Below are positions 25,408 to 34,550 of a stretch of DNA of 64,000 nt, one piece after another. Within the stretch, counting starts at the first letter, position 1; each line of letters opens with the position of its first letter. Source of the stretch: an uncultured Lachnospiraceae bacterium (GTDB lineage Bacteria; Bacillota; Clostridia; Lachnospirales; Lachnospiraceae). The notes beneath the pieces were generated by a model. It saw only the letters and a list, made by a program, of their open reading frames with translations. It did not search any database and was not told the origin of the DNA. The stretch spans positions 24,905 through 88,904 of the forward strand of contig CAJUMV010000011.1 of assembly GCA_910587715.1 (NCBI GenBank). Direction: 5' to 3'. Made by a program: the position numbers and the translations under genes.

Positions 25408-26704
25408 GGTTATTTCCCCCTTCTATCCTGTACCCGCAAATATCGAGAATCCACTCACAAAACAGCGCATTCGCCCACGAAAACCATTCTCTCGTGTATT
25501 TCTCGGGGTCATCTACATACACACTCTCATGCATCATACCCGTTCCGGCATCCGTCTCCGACAGCATCCGTAAAATATCTTCTTTTTCCTTCTCGTCTGT
25601 CGAAGTCATTCCCTGCATAATAAGCGACAAATGCCAGACATAATTGACCGGCGTATGAGGACTGCCAATGCCACGGGCAAATTTCCCCCGATAATAATAG
25701 GGATTTGCTTCGCTCAGAATAAAGCGCCTCGTATTCTGCATCATTTCCCCATCACCCTGATAGCCCAAATAAGACAGGGAAAGCAGACTCGGAATATTGG
25801 CATCATCCATCAGATTGTACTGCCCGAAGCCGTCCACCTCGTAAGCATAGATTTTTCCGAAATCCTCTGTTTCTACGGTACCGTACTGCGCAATGCCTTT
25901 TTCAATCTGCTCTCTGAGACAGGACGCCTCCTTCTGCATCTGTTCATTATGATACACAATTTCCGCAATCTCTTCCAGATATTTTAACACAACCGCAGCA
26001 AACATATTGGAGGGAATCAGATAACCGTATGTGCAGGCATCGTCGCTGGGACGGAAGCCCGACCACGTCAATCCGATATTACCCTTAACCAATGCTCCTA
26101 TTCCTTCCCTCGACAGCGTATCCGTGAAAACCGTACTTTTCCGCACAAACCGATAGGACGAGTTCTCCTCATGGTTCTGCTCACAACGAAAAGTCTGCAG
26201 AATCTTATCCGCTCCCTTTTGGAAATCCCCGTTAAACTGGCTGGTGCAGCCCGTATTTTTCCAGAGCAAATAAGCAAGCTGAATCGGATAACAGAGAGAA
26301 TCCACCTCATACTTGCGCTCCCACAGCCAGTCATTTCGCTGTAAGTCATTCTTATCCCAGCAGGCGCCGTTCGCGGTTTCATTGAAAGCGTTGGCGTAAG
26401 GGTCGATATTGATATAAAAAAACTGCCTTCTCACCACTCCGGCAATCAGCTCTGCCAGCGCCGGGTCCTTCTTCGCAGGAATGAGGTAAGGTCGCATCTG
26501 CGCCGCCGAGTCCCGCAGCCACATGGCAGGGATATCCCCTGTGATTACATAGGTATCACCATTTGCAAGTTCCCAGACCGTCGTTTGCAGCGTATTAGAA
26601 AAACACGTTTCAAACAGGCGAAACAATTCGTCCCGCCCTTGTAGTTTTATCTTCATTTCCTGAATCAGATTGTCTATCGATTCCCACTTTCTTTGTTCTG
26701 CCAT
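25391..26704 (-). CDS. GH125 exo-alpha-1,6-mannosidase
   Basis: Removes alpha-1,6-linked mannose from mannan or N-glycan fragments; no signal peptide, so cytoplasmic. 437 residues, normal for the family. Recognised by MWLRDSAAQMRPYL near residue 60, FNETANGACWDKND and GFRPSDDACTYGYLIPSN. It begins two bases after the XRE regulator stop (TAAATATG) with GGAAGGGCGG inside that gene as ribosome site, so translation is coupled. Family knowledge: GH125 enzymes are inverting exo-mannosidases often found with GH38/GH92; none is seen here, nor a transporter. Confidence 0.92.
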   Translation of the reverse strand: MAEQRKWESIDNLIQEMKIKLQGRDELFRLFETCFSNTLQTTVWELANGDTYVITGDIPAMWLRDSAAQMRPYLIPAKKDPALAELIAGVVRRQFFYINIDPYANAFNETANGACWDKNDLQRNDWLWERKYEVDSLCYPIQLAYLLWKNTGCTSQFNGDFQKGADKILQTFRCEQNHEENSSYRFVRKSTVFTDTLSREGIGALVKGNIGLTWSGFRPSDDACTYGYLIPSNMFAAVVLKYLEEIAEIVYHNEQMQKEASCLREQIEKGIAQYGTVETEDFGKIYAYEVDGFGQYNLMDDANIPSLLSLSYLGYQGDGEMMQNTRRFILSEANPYYYRGKFARGIGSPHTPVNYVWHLSLIMQGMTSTDEKEKEDILRMLSETDAGTGMMHESVYVDDPEKYTREWFSWANALFCEWILDICGYRIEGGNNHGSTV

Positions 26705-26706
26705 AT

Positions 26707-27192
26707 TTATGTACCGCCCTTCCCGTTAACCGCCTGCAAGTTTATCATGGAAACAATCTGCTCCTGCATCTCTTCCACCGTCTCCACTCTTACCCTGTCG
26801 ATTTTGTTTCTCGTTTCTTCAAAATCAATCTCTGGAAACAACTCTTCGCAAAATCGGTTCGTGTCGGGCGACGCCCCCATCAATGCTATAACAAGAGAAT
26901 CCATGTCAAACTGTCCTAATATTTCTTTTAACTCTTTTTCGGGAATTGTTGTAATCTGTTCAAAATCTGCGATTCTCTGCGGCTGGATTTTTGGCTCTAA
27001 GATATCGTTAATCGAAATGCCATACAACTTAGATATCTTTAACAGAACATCCAAATCGGGAATCGTTACCCCCGTTTCCCACTTGGAAACTGCCTGTCTT
27101 GAAATATCCAATTTTTTTGCCAGCTCTTCCTGTGTATAGTTGTGGCTTTTACGGAGAAACTGTAAATATTTTGCTGTTAGATTTGTATTCAT
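26707..27192 (-). CDS. XRE-family transcriptional regulator with C-terminal extension
   Basis: 161 residues from ATG 27192 (AGGGAG nine bases upstream). The helix-turn-helix lies at about residues 7-60 (TQEELAKKLDISRQAVSKWE), followed by an about 100-residue C-terminal region rich in Glu and Ile with no domain I recognise. It heads the regulator-GH125-GNAT operon. It could be autoregulatory or respond to the mannoside; no operator was identified with confidence. Confidence 0.88.
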   Translation of the reverse strand: MNTNLTAKYLQFLRKSHNYTQEELAKKLDISRQAVSKWETGVTIPDLDVLLKISKLYGISINDILEPKIQPQRIADFEQITTIPEKELKEILGQFDMDSLVIALMGASPDTNRFCEELFPEIDFEETRNKIDRVRVETVEEMQEQIVSMINLQAVNGKGGT

Positions 27193-27321
27193 AATATAAT
27201 GCTCCCTGCTCATTGCTTTCGCGAACATTATAACCTATAACCTAAAAATAGAAAAGAACCCGACAGGCGCAAAAAAGCAAACAAAAGGAGCCTCCTTTCC
27301 TAAAAAAATTTTTGAGGTGGA

Positions 27322-27350
27322 TTGTATTTTTTATGTGTACAGCATATAAT
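27322..27350 (+). promoter_or_regulatory. Sigma-A promoter for the AAA/DUF4143 gene
   Basis: TTGTAT (27322-27327), exactly 17 bases, then perfect TATAAT (27345-27350), 56 bases before the start codon. The 12-base sequence ATAAAAATGTGA occurs twice right after it (27349-27360 and 27382-27393), a possible protein-binding repeat. Confidence 0.65.
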
Positions 27351-27405
27351 AAAAATGTGATTAGGACACACATAAATACCTATAAAAATGTGAGGATATA
27401 CATTC

Positions 27406-28743
27406 ATGGAACGATTGATTTTAAAAAAACTGCTGGATTGGAAAAATTCGCCTTATCGCAAACCGCTAATCTTAAAAGGTGTACGTCAGGTAGGTAAGAC
27501 ATGGATCCTCAAGGAATTTGGCAAATGTTATTATGAAAATACGGCTTACTTTAACTTCGATGAGAATGAAGAATATAAGCAATTTTTTGAGACTACTAAG
27601 GATGTAGACCGTATTTTACAGAATTTAATACTGGCAAGCGGTCAGAAAATTGTGCCGGAAAAGACACTGATTATTTTTGATGAGGTACAGGACTGCCCCA
27701 AAGTTATCAACTCCATGAAATATTTTTGCGAGAACGCTCCGCAGTACCACATTGCCTGTGCCGGTTCTTTGTTGGGAATTGCCTTGGCGAAGCCATCCTC
27801 CTTCCCGGTGGGCAAAGTTAACTTTATGCAGATTGATCCGATGACCTTCACGGAGTTTCTAGTTGCCAATGGCGATGAAAACCTTGCCGAATATCTTACA
27901 AGTATAGATACCCTTGAGCCGATTCCTGATGCTTTTTTTAATCCGCTTTACGAAAAATTGAAGATGTACTATGTCACTGGCGGTATGCCAGAACCCGTAC
28001 TCATGTGGACGGAAGCGCGGGATGTTTCTGCTATGCAGGGAGCCTTGTCCGGAATTCTGCGCGCCTATGAGCATGACTTTGCAAAACATCCCAGCATTAA
28101 CGAATTTCCAAAAATTTCTATGGTCTGGAAATCCATACCATCCCAGCTCGCAAGGGAAAATAAAAAGTTTCTCTATAAAGTTGTCAAAGAGGGCGCAAGA
28201 GCCCGTGAATATGAGGATGCATTACAGTGGCTGGTGGATGCCAGACTGGCGCATAAAATCTATCGCAGCACTGCTTCCGGTCTGCCGATGGCTGCTTATG
28301 ATGATTTATCTGCATTCAAGATTTATCTGGTGGATGTGGGTCTGCTCCGCCGTCTGGCACAGTTGGCGCCTACAGCTTTCGGAGAGGGCAATCGCCTGTT
28401 CACTGAGTTTAAGGGCGCACTGACCGAAAACTTTGTGCTGCAAACATTGATTACACAATTTGAAGTGGCTCCCCGCTACTGGAGCCAAAATAACCCTCCT
28501 TATGAAGTGGATTTCCTCATTCAGCGGGAAAATGACATTTTTCCTGTGGAAGTCAAATCCGAAACCAATACAGCCAGTAAGAGCCTGAAGAAATTCAAAG
28601 AATTATTTCCGAGTCAAGTCAAGCTCCGTATTCGGTTTTCTCTGGAAAATTTGAAACTGGATAATGATGTGCTGAACATTCCTCTGTTTATGGCGGATCA
28701 GACTGATCGACTGATTGGATTGGCAGTTGAAAAACAAAATTAA
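27406..28743 (+). CDS. AAA_14/DUF4143 ATP-binding protein
   Basis: 445 residues. The N-terminal ATPase has Walker A in LKGVRQVGKTW near residue 26, Walker B in LIIFDEVQDCP, and sensor ACAGSLLG; the C-terminal DUF4143 part has a nuclease-like PVEVKSET stretch (E-x-K) preceded by EVDFLI. This is a large bacterial and archaeal family of unresolved function, commonly present in many copies; nuclease activity is suspected from the fold but not shown. ATG 27406 follows GTGAGGATATACATTC. Stand-alone gene; no toxin or defence partners next to it. Confidence 0.9.
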   Translation: MERLILKKLLDWKNSPYRKPLILKGVRQVGKTWILKEFGKCYYENTAYFNFDENEEYKQFFETTKDVDRILQNLILASGQKIVPEKTLIIFDEVQDCPKVINSMKYFCENAPQYHIACAGSLLGIALAKPSSFPVGKVNFMQIDPMTFTEFLVANGDENLAEYLTSIDTLEPIPDAFFNPLYEKLKMYYVTGGMPEPVLMWTEARDVSAMQGALSGILRAYEHDFAKHPSINEFPKISMVWKSIPSQLARENKKFLYKVVKEGARAREYEDALQWLVDARLAHKIYRSTASGLPMAAYDDLSAFKIYLVDVGLLRRLAQLAPTAFGEGNRLFTEFKGALTENFVLQTLITQFEVAPRYWSQNNPPYEVDFLIQRENDIFPVEVKSETNTASKSLKKFKELFPSQVKLRIRFSLENLKLDNDVLNIPLFMADQTDRLIGLAVEKQN

Positions 28744-28773
28744 ATTTTACCAGTAAGATTTGTCTGCTCCCTC

Positions 28774-29421
28774 TTACTGCAAAATCGCCTGCTCCAGCAC
28801 ATACAGCGCCTTTTCGTTCTCCTCCAGACAGTGCGCCATCATCGCCTCATTGCCCCGATCTGCCAAAGACGTGGTATCCGCTCCCAGCTGGACGAAACAG
28901 ATATAGTCATTAATTGTCTCAATGCGCGAGGCACGCGCTTTGCTTAAATTCTGCGGATAGTCTTTATTCTGCTCAATCAGCATATTTCTATAATTTTCAA
29001 TCGCCTGTTCGATTGTCCCCACATAATCTTCTTTTGCATGAATAATAATCATCGTATCTATGTGCGCATCGAGAATCTGTCTCTCCGCCAGAAAATCCAC
29101 ATACATATCCTCCGTGATTCCTGTCAGTCTTTCCAGCTCCGCTGCCGATAAATTGACTTCTGGCCAGTAATTGTCCCCGAGAAGTTCTTTCACTTCCCCT
29201 TCCAGTTCGGGCAGGGTATAAAACTTTCCTTCTCCCTGACTCGTGTTCTCCCAGAAAAGCGGAAAATTTCCTGCCTCTACATCTTCTTTCCTTTGTTCCC
29301 TGACCGTTTCTCTCCCGTCTACCAAATCATCCTCCGACAACTCTTTACTGCCGCAGCCACATAGAAGAAAAAGGCTGCATAATGACATGATTATCCATAT
29401 TTTACGCATACTATTTTTCAT
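28774..29421 (-). CDS. DUF4358 lipoprotein
   Basis: 215 residues, surface lipoprotein: signal segment MRKIWIIMSLCSLFLL ending in CGC (lipobox, Cys near residue 22). An acidic linker is followed by the DUF4358 domain, recognised by GITEDMYVDF and INDYICFVQLG. GGAGGATACA precedes the ATG. It diverges from the MBOAT gene. Family knowledge: DUF4358 genes often accompany MBOAT and SGNH-like genes in Firmicutes, pointing to a part in exported O-acylation. Biochemical role unknown. Confidence 0.85.
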   Translation of the reverse strand: MKNSMRKIWIIMSLCSLFLLCGCGSKELSEDDLVDGRETVREQRKEDVEAGNFPLFWENTSQGEGKFYTLPELEGEVKELLGDNYWPEVNLSAAELERLTGITEDMYVDFLAERQILDAHIDTMIIIHAKEDYVGTIEQAIENYRNMLIEQNKDYPQNLSKARASRIETINDYICFVQLGADTTSLADRGNEAMMAHCLEENEKALYVLEQAILQ

Positions 29422-29587
29422 TGTATCCTCCGTTTTTCTTTTTTCGGGGCAATGACGAAGCCCCGACTTGTAAGCCTCAGCCGGATTTGCTATACTATAG
29501 CAGAAACAAGGATTGTCCTGCTTCGCACTATTATTTTTACCTGTATTTACAAAATTATGTAATTTCAGAGAGGAATTTCGGAAATTT

Positions 29588-31159
29588 ATGCTGTTTAATT
29601 CCTATATTTTTATCTTCATATTTCTGCCCATTGCCTTGATTGGATGGTATGGTCTGAACAGGCTTGGACGATACAAGCTGGCAAGTCTTTTTCTGTCCGC
29701 CATGTCCCTGTGGTTTTACGCCTATTTTAATGTCCGTTATCTTGCCATTATCCTGTGTAGTATCGGACTCAACTATCTATTGAGCTTCGTTCTGGCACGG
29801 TTGCAGACCCAATGTCCTCCCACGGTTTTAAATGGTGACGAAAGCGATTCCACAGGCATCCGTACAGTTGGAGGCTTCCGGAAAAAAATTGCGCGTCGGG
29901 CGGGTCTTTTGGCTGGGCTTGTATTGAATCTGGGCATTTTATTTTATTTTAAATACTACGATTTCTTTATCGAAAATATTAATCTCTCCTTTCATACAGA
30001 TTTTAATTTAAAACACATCCTGCTGCCCTTGGGCATCAGCTTTTTTACCTTCCAGCAAATGTCCTTCATTATCGACCGCGCGCTCGGCAGATGCGGACAC
30101 TACGATTTTATTAATTATCTGACCTTCGTAACATTTTTCCCGCAGTTGATTGCGGGGCCCATCGTACTGCACAGCGAAATTATTCCCCAGTTTGAAGACC
30201 CCGAAAAACGTCGTTTCGACAGCGCCTCCTTTGCACGGGGCATTTATCTGTTTGTTTTGGGACTTTCCAAAAAGGTATTGTTAGCTGATACTTTCGGTCT
30301 GATGGCAAACTTTGGATTTGCGCAGACTTTCTCACTGGACGCGGTGTCTACGGTTTTTGTAATTCTCGCCTACAGTTTTGAATTGTACTTTGATTTCAGC
30401 GGCTATTCCGATATGGCAATCGGTCTGGGCAGGATGTTCCATGTGGAACTGCCTCTAAACTTTGACTCGCCATACCGCTCCTGCAGCATCAAGGAATTTT
30501 GGCAGCGGTGGCACATTACGCTGTCGCGGTTTTTTATTACCTATGTATATATTCCGTTGGGCGGCAGCCGAAAAGGGCGGGCGCGTATGCTCATCAACAC
30601 TTTTATTGTCTTTCTGTTAAGCGGCCTCTGGCACGGCGCGGCTTGGACATATGTGGCGTGGGGCGCCATGCAGGGTCTGTTGGTGATGTTTGACAGTCTG
30701 GGCATAGTAGGCATCCGCGGCCGAAAAGAAAAGCGACCTTCCCGTTTTCACATTCCCGCACCTCTGGGCTGGGTTTTTACATTTACGCTTTTTAATCTCT
30801 CTCTTTTCTTTTTTAGAAGCAGCAGTATGCTGGCGGCGGGACAGCTTTTTAAAAACCTTTTGTCCGTAAATTGGAACGGTAAACTTTTTGAGATTGCAGC
30901 ACAGCTTGATATTTCAGAAATATATGTGCTGAAACAGGCTTTGGAGCTGGCGGCTCCGACAGCAGTTAGTTACCTGTACTTGTTCGTTATGCTCGCCCTG
31001 TTTGTTCTGGCATTTTATCTGATTTTTCACAAAAATGCTTATGAGCGCGCAACCCACAACGAGCTGACCTCCGGCAGATGCTGGGGAATCTGTATTTTAT
31101 TTATATGGTGCGTGATTTCTCTGTCGCAGGTGAGCACGTTCCTTTATTTTAATTTTTAG
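29588..31159 (+). CDS. MBOAT-family O-acyltransferase (AlgI/DltB-like)
   Basis: Polytopic membrane enzyme that moves acyl groups across or onto extracellular polymers. 523 residues from ATG 29588; longer starts extend into non-conserved sequence. The catalytic His is in LSGLWHGAAWTYVAWG, with the preceding SIKEFWQRWHITLSRF typical of AlgI/PatA relatives. An unusual hydrophilic loop at about residues 76-100 separates early membrane segments. The SGNH-like gene follows after 11 bases, so the two probably work as transferase and acyl-acceptor partner. Acceptor polymer not identified. Confidence 0.93.
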   Translation: MLFNSYIFIFIFLPIALIGWYGLNRLGRYKLASLFLSAMSLWFYAYFNVRYLAIILCSIGLNYLLSFVLARLQTQCPPTVLNGDESDSTGIRTVGGFRKKIARRAGLLAGLVLNLGILFYFKYYDFFIENINLSFHTDFNLKHILLPLGISFFTFQQMSFIIDRALGRCGHYDFINYLTFVTFFPQLIAGPIVLHSEIIPQFEDPEKRRFDSASFARGIYLFVLGLSKKVLLADTFGLMANFGFAQTFSLDAVSTVFVILAYSFELYFDFSGYSDMAIGLGRMFHVELPLNFDSPYRSCSIKEFWQRWHITLSRFFITYVYIPLGGSRKGRARMLINTFIVFLLSGLWHGAAWTYVAWGAMQGLLVMFDSLGIVGIRGRKEKRPSRFHIPAPLGWVFTFTLFNLSLFFFRSSSMLAAGQLFKNLLSVNWNGKLFEIAAQLDISEIYVLKQALELAAPTAVSYLYLFVMLALFVLAFYLIFHKNAYERATHNELTSGRCWGICILFIWCVISLSQVSTFLYFNF

Positions 31160-31170
31160 AAGGGGTACCT

Positions 31171-32229
31171 ATGATTTCTGACAAAAAATTCATTCAATCT
31201 TTTTTTATAAGGGCGTTTATTCTCCTCGCAACGGTAATCGGCGCGGTTGTGCTTTTTGACCCGTTTTACCAGTATCACAAGCCCCTGCCCGGTCTGAAAG
31301 CAGTGCTGACGGACAAAGAATACCAATGTGTGGGAACGCTCAGAAACTTTAATTACAACGCACTGATTGTCGGCTCCTCTGTCTGTGAAAACTATAACAA
31401 CGGCTGGTTTGATGAGGGTTTTGACTGCCAGACCATCAAAGCGATCCGCTCCTACGGCGCGACTGCGGATTTAAAAGTGCTGTTAGACATTGCCTATGAG
31501 AATCACGAGCTGGACTATGTTTTTTACAACATAGACCCCTCCTCCCTCTCCGCCAGCGACGAACCCACTTATGTCTCCACGGGTTGTCCGATGTACCTTT
31601 ACGACAAAAACCATTTCAATGATTATCAGTACACTTTAAATAAAGATGTGCTGATGGAAAAGCTGCCCTATATGCTTGCCTTCTCTTTTATTGGGGACTA
31701 TGACGAGGGCGATTCCTACAACTGGGCGCAGTGGAAATATTTCGGCGCGGATTTGGCGACAGGCATGTACGTAAGAAAGCCTTCCGTCGCACAGATGCAG
31801 CCGGAAACTGCAAATGCGGATGCTCTTGAAAAAAATATCGCTCTTTTGACAGAAATGGTGCAAACGCATCCGAATACGACATTTAAATTCTTTTTTTCTC
31901 CCTACTCTATGCTCTGGTGGGATAACGCCTATCGGTCGGGAGAGTTGGACTCGGTGATTTACAATGAAAAACAGGCAGTAAAAGCGCTGCTTGTCTACGA
32001 CAATGTAGAAATCTATTATTATCAGGACGCGAAAGAGATTATTACCAATTTAGACCTTTACATGGACATGATTCATTTCTCGAAAGATATCAATTATTGG
32101 GTTTATGACAAGCTGGCAAAAGGGGAAGAGCGGCTGACTGTGGAAAATTACGAGGAACGGCTGGACGGTATGAAGGCTTTGTCGGACGAGATTGTAAAGA
32201 AAGAAATTCTCCGATTTTACAAAAATTAA
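31171..32229 (+). CDS. SGNH-hydrolase-like exported partner of MBOAT
   Basis: 352 residues: one N-terminal membrane anchor (about 9-30) and a large extracellular domain. The nucleophile block GSSVCEN near residue 68 and the Asp/His block DMIHFSKD near 308 match SGNH/DltD/AlgJ-type proteins that finish O-acetylation after an MBOAT protein delivers the acyl group. AGAAGGGGTACCT before the ATG; 11 bases after the MBOAT stop. No recognisable polymer-binding domain, so the target (peptidoglycan, teichoic acid, exopolysaccharide) is open. Confidence 0.85.
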   Translation: MISDKKFIQSFFIRAFILLATVIGAVVLFDPFYQYHKPLPGLKAVLTDKEYQCVGTLRNFNYNALIVGSSVCENYNNGWFDEGFDCQTIKAIRSYGATADLKVLLDIAYENHELDYVFYNIDPSSLSASDEPTYVSTGCPMYLYDKNHFNDYQYTLNKDVLMEKLPYMLAFSFIGDYDEGDSYNWAQWKYFGADLATGMYVRKPSVAQMQPETANADALEKNIALLTEMVQTHPNTTFKFFFSPYSMLWWDNAYRSGELDSVIYNEKQAVKALLVYDNVEIYYYQDAKEIITNLDLYMDMIHFSKDINYWVYDKLAKGEERLTVENYEERLDGMKALSDEIVKKEILRFYKN

Positions 32230-32375
32230 TATACCGTATCACCTCAGACCGCCTATAAGAAAAACCGAAAACACCCAAACAATAAAGCAAGTTGAAAACG
32301 GAATGCAAAGGAAATGAAATTTATTTTTAAAGAAACGTTACCCAATATAATAAAAAGAAAGGAATTTAGCGGATA

Positions 32376-33128
32376 ATGAAATGTATCTCATGGAATGTGA
32401 ACGGGCTCAGAGCCTGCATCGGAAAAGGTTTTTTAGATTTTTTCAAGAAAGCGGACGCGGATATTTTCTGCTTACAGGAAACCAAACTGCAGGCAGGGCA
32501 GATTACCCTCGAGCTGCCGGACTACCATCAATATTGGAACTATGCCGAAAAGAAAGGCTATTCCGGCACGGCTATCTTTTCAAAAGAAGAGGCGCTGCAA
32601 GTCACTTACGGCATCGGTGTGGAAGAACACGACCACGAGGGGCGCGTCATCACTTTAGAATACTCTGACTTTTATTTTGTTACCGTCTACACGCCCAATT
32701 CCCAGCGGGAGTTAACGCGTCTGGACTACCGCATGAAATGGGAGGACGATTTTCTCGCTTATTTAAAAAAATTGGAAGAATCAAAACCCGTTATCTTCTG
32801 CGGCGACCTGAACGTAGCGCACAAGGAAATCGACTTAAAAAACCCGAAAACCAACCGCAAGAACGCTGGATTTACGGATGAAGAACGGGGCAAATTCACG
32901 GCTTTGACAAATGCCGGATTTGTCGATACTTTTCGCCATCTTTATCCGGAATTAGAAGGCGCTTATTCGTGGTGGTCCTATCAGTTCCATGCCCGGGAGA
33001 AAAATGCGGGATGGCGTATCGACTATTTCCTCACCTCCGCAGCTTTGAAGGACAAACTGCAAGATGCGATGATTTACAGTGAGGTGATGGGGTCTGACCA
33101 TTGTCCGGTGGGATTATTGATAAAGTAA
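32376..33128 (+). CDS. exoA: Exodeoxyribonuclease III / AP endonuclease
   Basis: DNA-repair nuclease acting at abasic sites; 250 residues, standard size. Motifs: SWNVNGLRA at the N-terminus, the metal ligand Glu in LQETKL, catalytic Tyr region [22 protein letters not shown] and the C-terminal SDHCPV. AAAGGAATTTAGCGGATA precedes the ATG. Monocistronic: about 145 bases separate it from the SGNH gene, and the next gene is convergent. Confidence 0.97.
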   Translation: MKCISWNVNGLRACIGKGFLDFFKKADADIFCLQETKLQAGQITLELPDYHQYWNYAEKKGYSGTAIFSKEEALQVTYGIGVEEHDHEGRVITLEYSDFYFVTVYTPNSQRELTRLDYRMKWEDDFLAYLKKLEESKPVIFCGDLNVAHKEIDLKNPKTNRKNAGFTDEERGKFTALTNAGFVDTFRHLYPELEGAYSWWSYQFHAREKNAGWRIDYFLTSAALKDKLQDAMIYSEVMGSDHCPVGLLIK

Positions 33129-33175
33129 AATACCGCGTAGCTATTCGCGCCCAGTTCACTGCACACAAAGGACAC

Positions 33176-33853
33176 TTACAGAAAATCCACCGACTCCACC
33201 TTGTCCGACTTGGTGATAATCTCATAGATTTCCGTGTTTTCAATAGCTCTCTTTGTATGCAAAATGAGGTATGCCGATACACTATCCCCGATTTTGGAAG
33301 TGCTGATTTCCATGGAATCCACGGCGATATCAGCCGCTTTCAGGTCTTGTATAATCACATGCAGATACCGGCTCTCCTCCAAATCAATGATTACATTGCA
33401 GTAGCGGGAGTTTCTGGTGGCGAACCGTTCCACGAAGGGAAGCACATGCAGGCAGAACAGCATGACGAGAGTAATCAGCACGCCGCCTTCCACGAAACCG
33501 ATACCCACGGCAAGTCCGATGGTGGCGCTTGCCCAGAGAGTCGCCGCCGTCGTCAAACCCCTGACCCGGTGGTTGGATATAATAATCGTGCCTACCCCCA
33601 GAAAACCCACACCGCTGATGACCTGCGCTGCCAGTCGATTCATATTGGCAAGCCCCGGGAAATGAATCTGGATATACTGTTCCGTCAGCATCACAAGCGT
33701 AGCGCCCAGACAGACCACCGTCATGGTTTTCGTGCCCGCGCCCCGGTGCTTCATGCCACGGTCCAAACCGATAATACCGCCAAGAATCATAGACGCTATG
33801 ATTCGTATGATAAGATTTTGTGCCGTCCATTCCGAGAAATCACCGAATATCAT
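33176..33853 (-). CDS. MgtC/SapB-family membrane protein
   Basis: 225 residues. Four to five membrane segments in the first 140 residues with the family signatures LGGIIGLDRGMKHR and VGFLGVGTII, then a soluble ACT-like C-terminal domain (about 150-225). Family knowledge: MgtC proteins help growth at low magnesium and interact with ATP synthase in pathogens; most commensal homologues are untested. GGAGGAGAGACAT precedes the ATG. A long near-perfect hairpin at 33888-33920 lies in its leader. Confidence 0.93.
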   Translation of the reverse strand: MIFGDFSEWTAQNLIIRIIASMILGGIIGLDRGMKHRGAGTKTMTVVCLGATLVMLTEQYIQIHFPGLANMNRLAAQVISGVGFLGVGTIIISNHRVRGLTTAATLWASATIGLAVGIGFVEGGVLITLVMLFCLHVLPFVERFATRNSRYCNVIIDLEESRYLHVIIQDLKAADIAVDSMEISTSKIGDSVSAYLILHTKRAIENTEIYEIITKSDKVESVDFL

Positions 33854-33887
33854 ATGTCTCTCCTCCAGTTCAGCCAGATCATATTTG

Positions 33888-33920
33888 TCTGATAAATCAT
33901 GCTCGCATGAATTTACCAGA
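33888..33920. repeat. Near-perfect inverted repeat in the mgtC-like leader
   Basis: Arms 33888-33902 and 33905-33920 pair over about 15 positions with one wobble and one bulge around a two-base centre. It lies 35-67 bases upstream of the MgtC-like start. No U tract on either side, so it is not a plain terminator; an operator or 5' mRNA structure fits better. Confidence 0.6.
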
Positions 33921-34022
33921 TAAATAACGATCTGAGAGAACGCCCTTTCATGAGCCGATTGAGCTTGCGTAGCAACGGCAAACGCCGCAGGCGCGTTTTG
34001 CGAATGGGCGTGGGCTGAACAA

Positions 34023-34427
34023 TTAAGTAAACAGATTTCGTATCGGGTTGACCTCCTTCGCCTCCTGCAGAATCATCTCCTGCTCCCCGACAAGATACGC
34101 CTCCAGCTTCTCGATCTCCTCCGCGCTGAAACCTTCCGCCTTCTCGATCTTACCGCCCGGCACGATTCCTTCCGCCCAGTCGCTGTCCCGCAGGAAGGAA
34201 ACCCTTGCGAACGCCTTTCCTTCTTTATGAATCATGCTCGTCACAAGCATTTTGATATCATCCGAAAGAATCGGTGCCGCCGTTTCTTCCCGAAGTTCCG
34301 TATCTGCTATAATCACTTTCTTTGAAGTTGCCGACGACGCTTTTTCCGGCACCGCCATATTCCGCTCCTCCTCATCCGCAGTGATTACCCTCTTTAAAAT
34401 TACTTTTCCGTCATCCATCTCCGCCAT
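34023..34427 (-). CDS. Uncharacterised small acidic protein
   Basis: 134 residues from ATG 34427, preceded by AAAGGGTGAAGAAA; a GTG three codons upstream is also in frame. Highly charged N-terminal half (Asp, Glu, Lys), then LVTSMIHKEGKAFARVSFLRDSD and an amphipathic Glu-rich helix; ends in NPIRNLFT. No signal peptide or membrane segment. I recognise no domain. Same strand as the MgtC-like gene, about 170 bases upstream of it; a GC-rich inverted repeat (33978-33985 with 33993-34001) lies between them. Confidence 0.6.
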   Translation of the reverse strand: MAEMDDGKVILKRVITADEEERNMAVPEKASSATSKKVIIADTELREETAAPILSDDIKMLVTSMIHKEGKAFARVSFLRDSDWAEGIVPGGKIEKAEGFSAEEIEKLEAYLVGEQEMILQEAKEVNPIRNLFT

Positions 34428-34550
34428 TTTCTTCACCCTTTACACAATCTAATTTTCTGATACAGTTTCTCCGCATATGTGAATCCGCAAAACAGAACTC
34501 ACTGCCAGACAAAACTCCGTTTTTTAATATAATTTCAGTGTACCATATAT

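Noticed and set aside
28748..28779. Hairpin CAGTAAGA / TCTTACTG at the AAA/DUF4143 and DUF4358 convergent junction
   Set aside because: Stem is AT-rich and lacks a U tract on both sides; one arm overlaps the DUF4358 stop. Not reliable as a terminator.
29444..29466. GC-rich hairpin TCGGGGC / GCCCCGA between DUF4358 and MBOAT genes
   Set aside because: No U tract follows on either strand and it lies between divergent starts, so a terminator is unlikely; left as an unexplained small palindrome.
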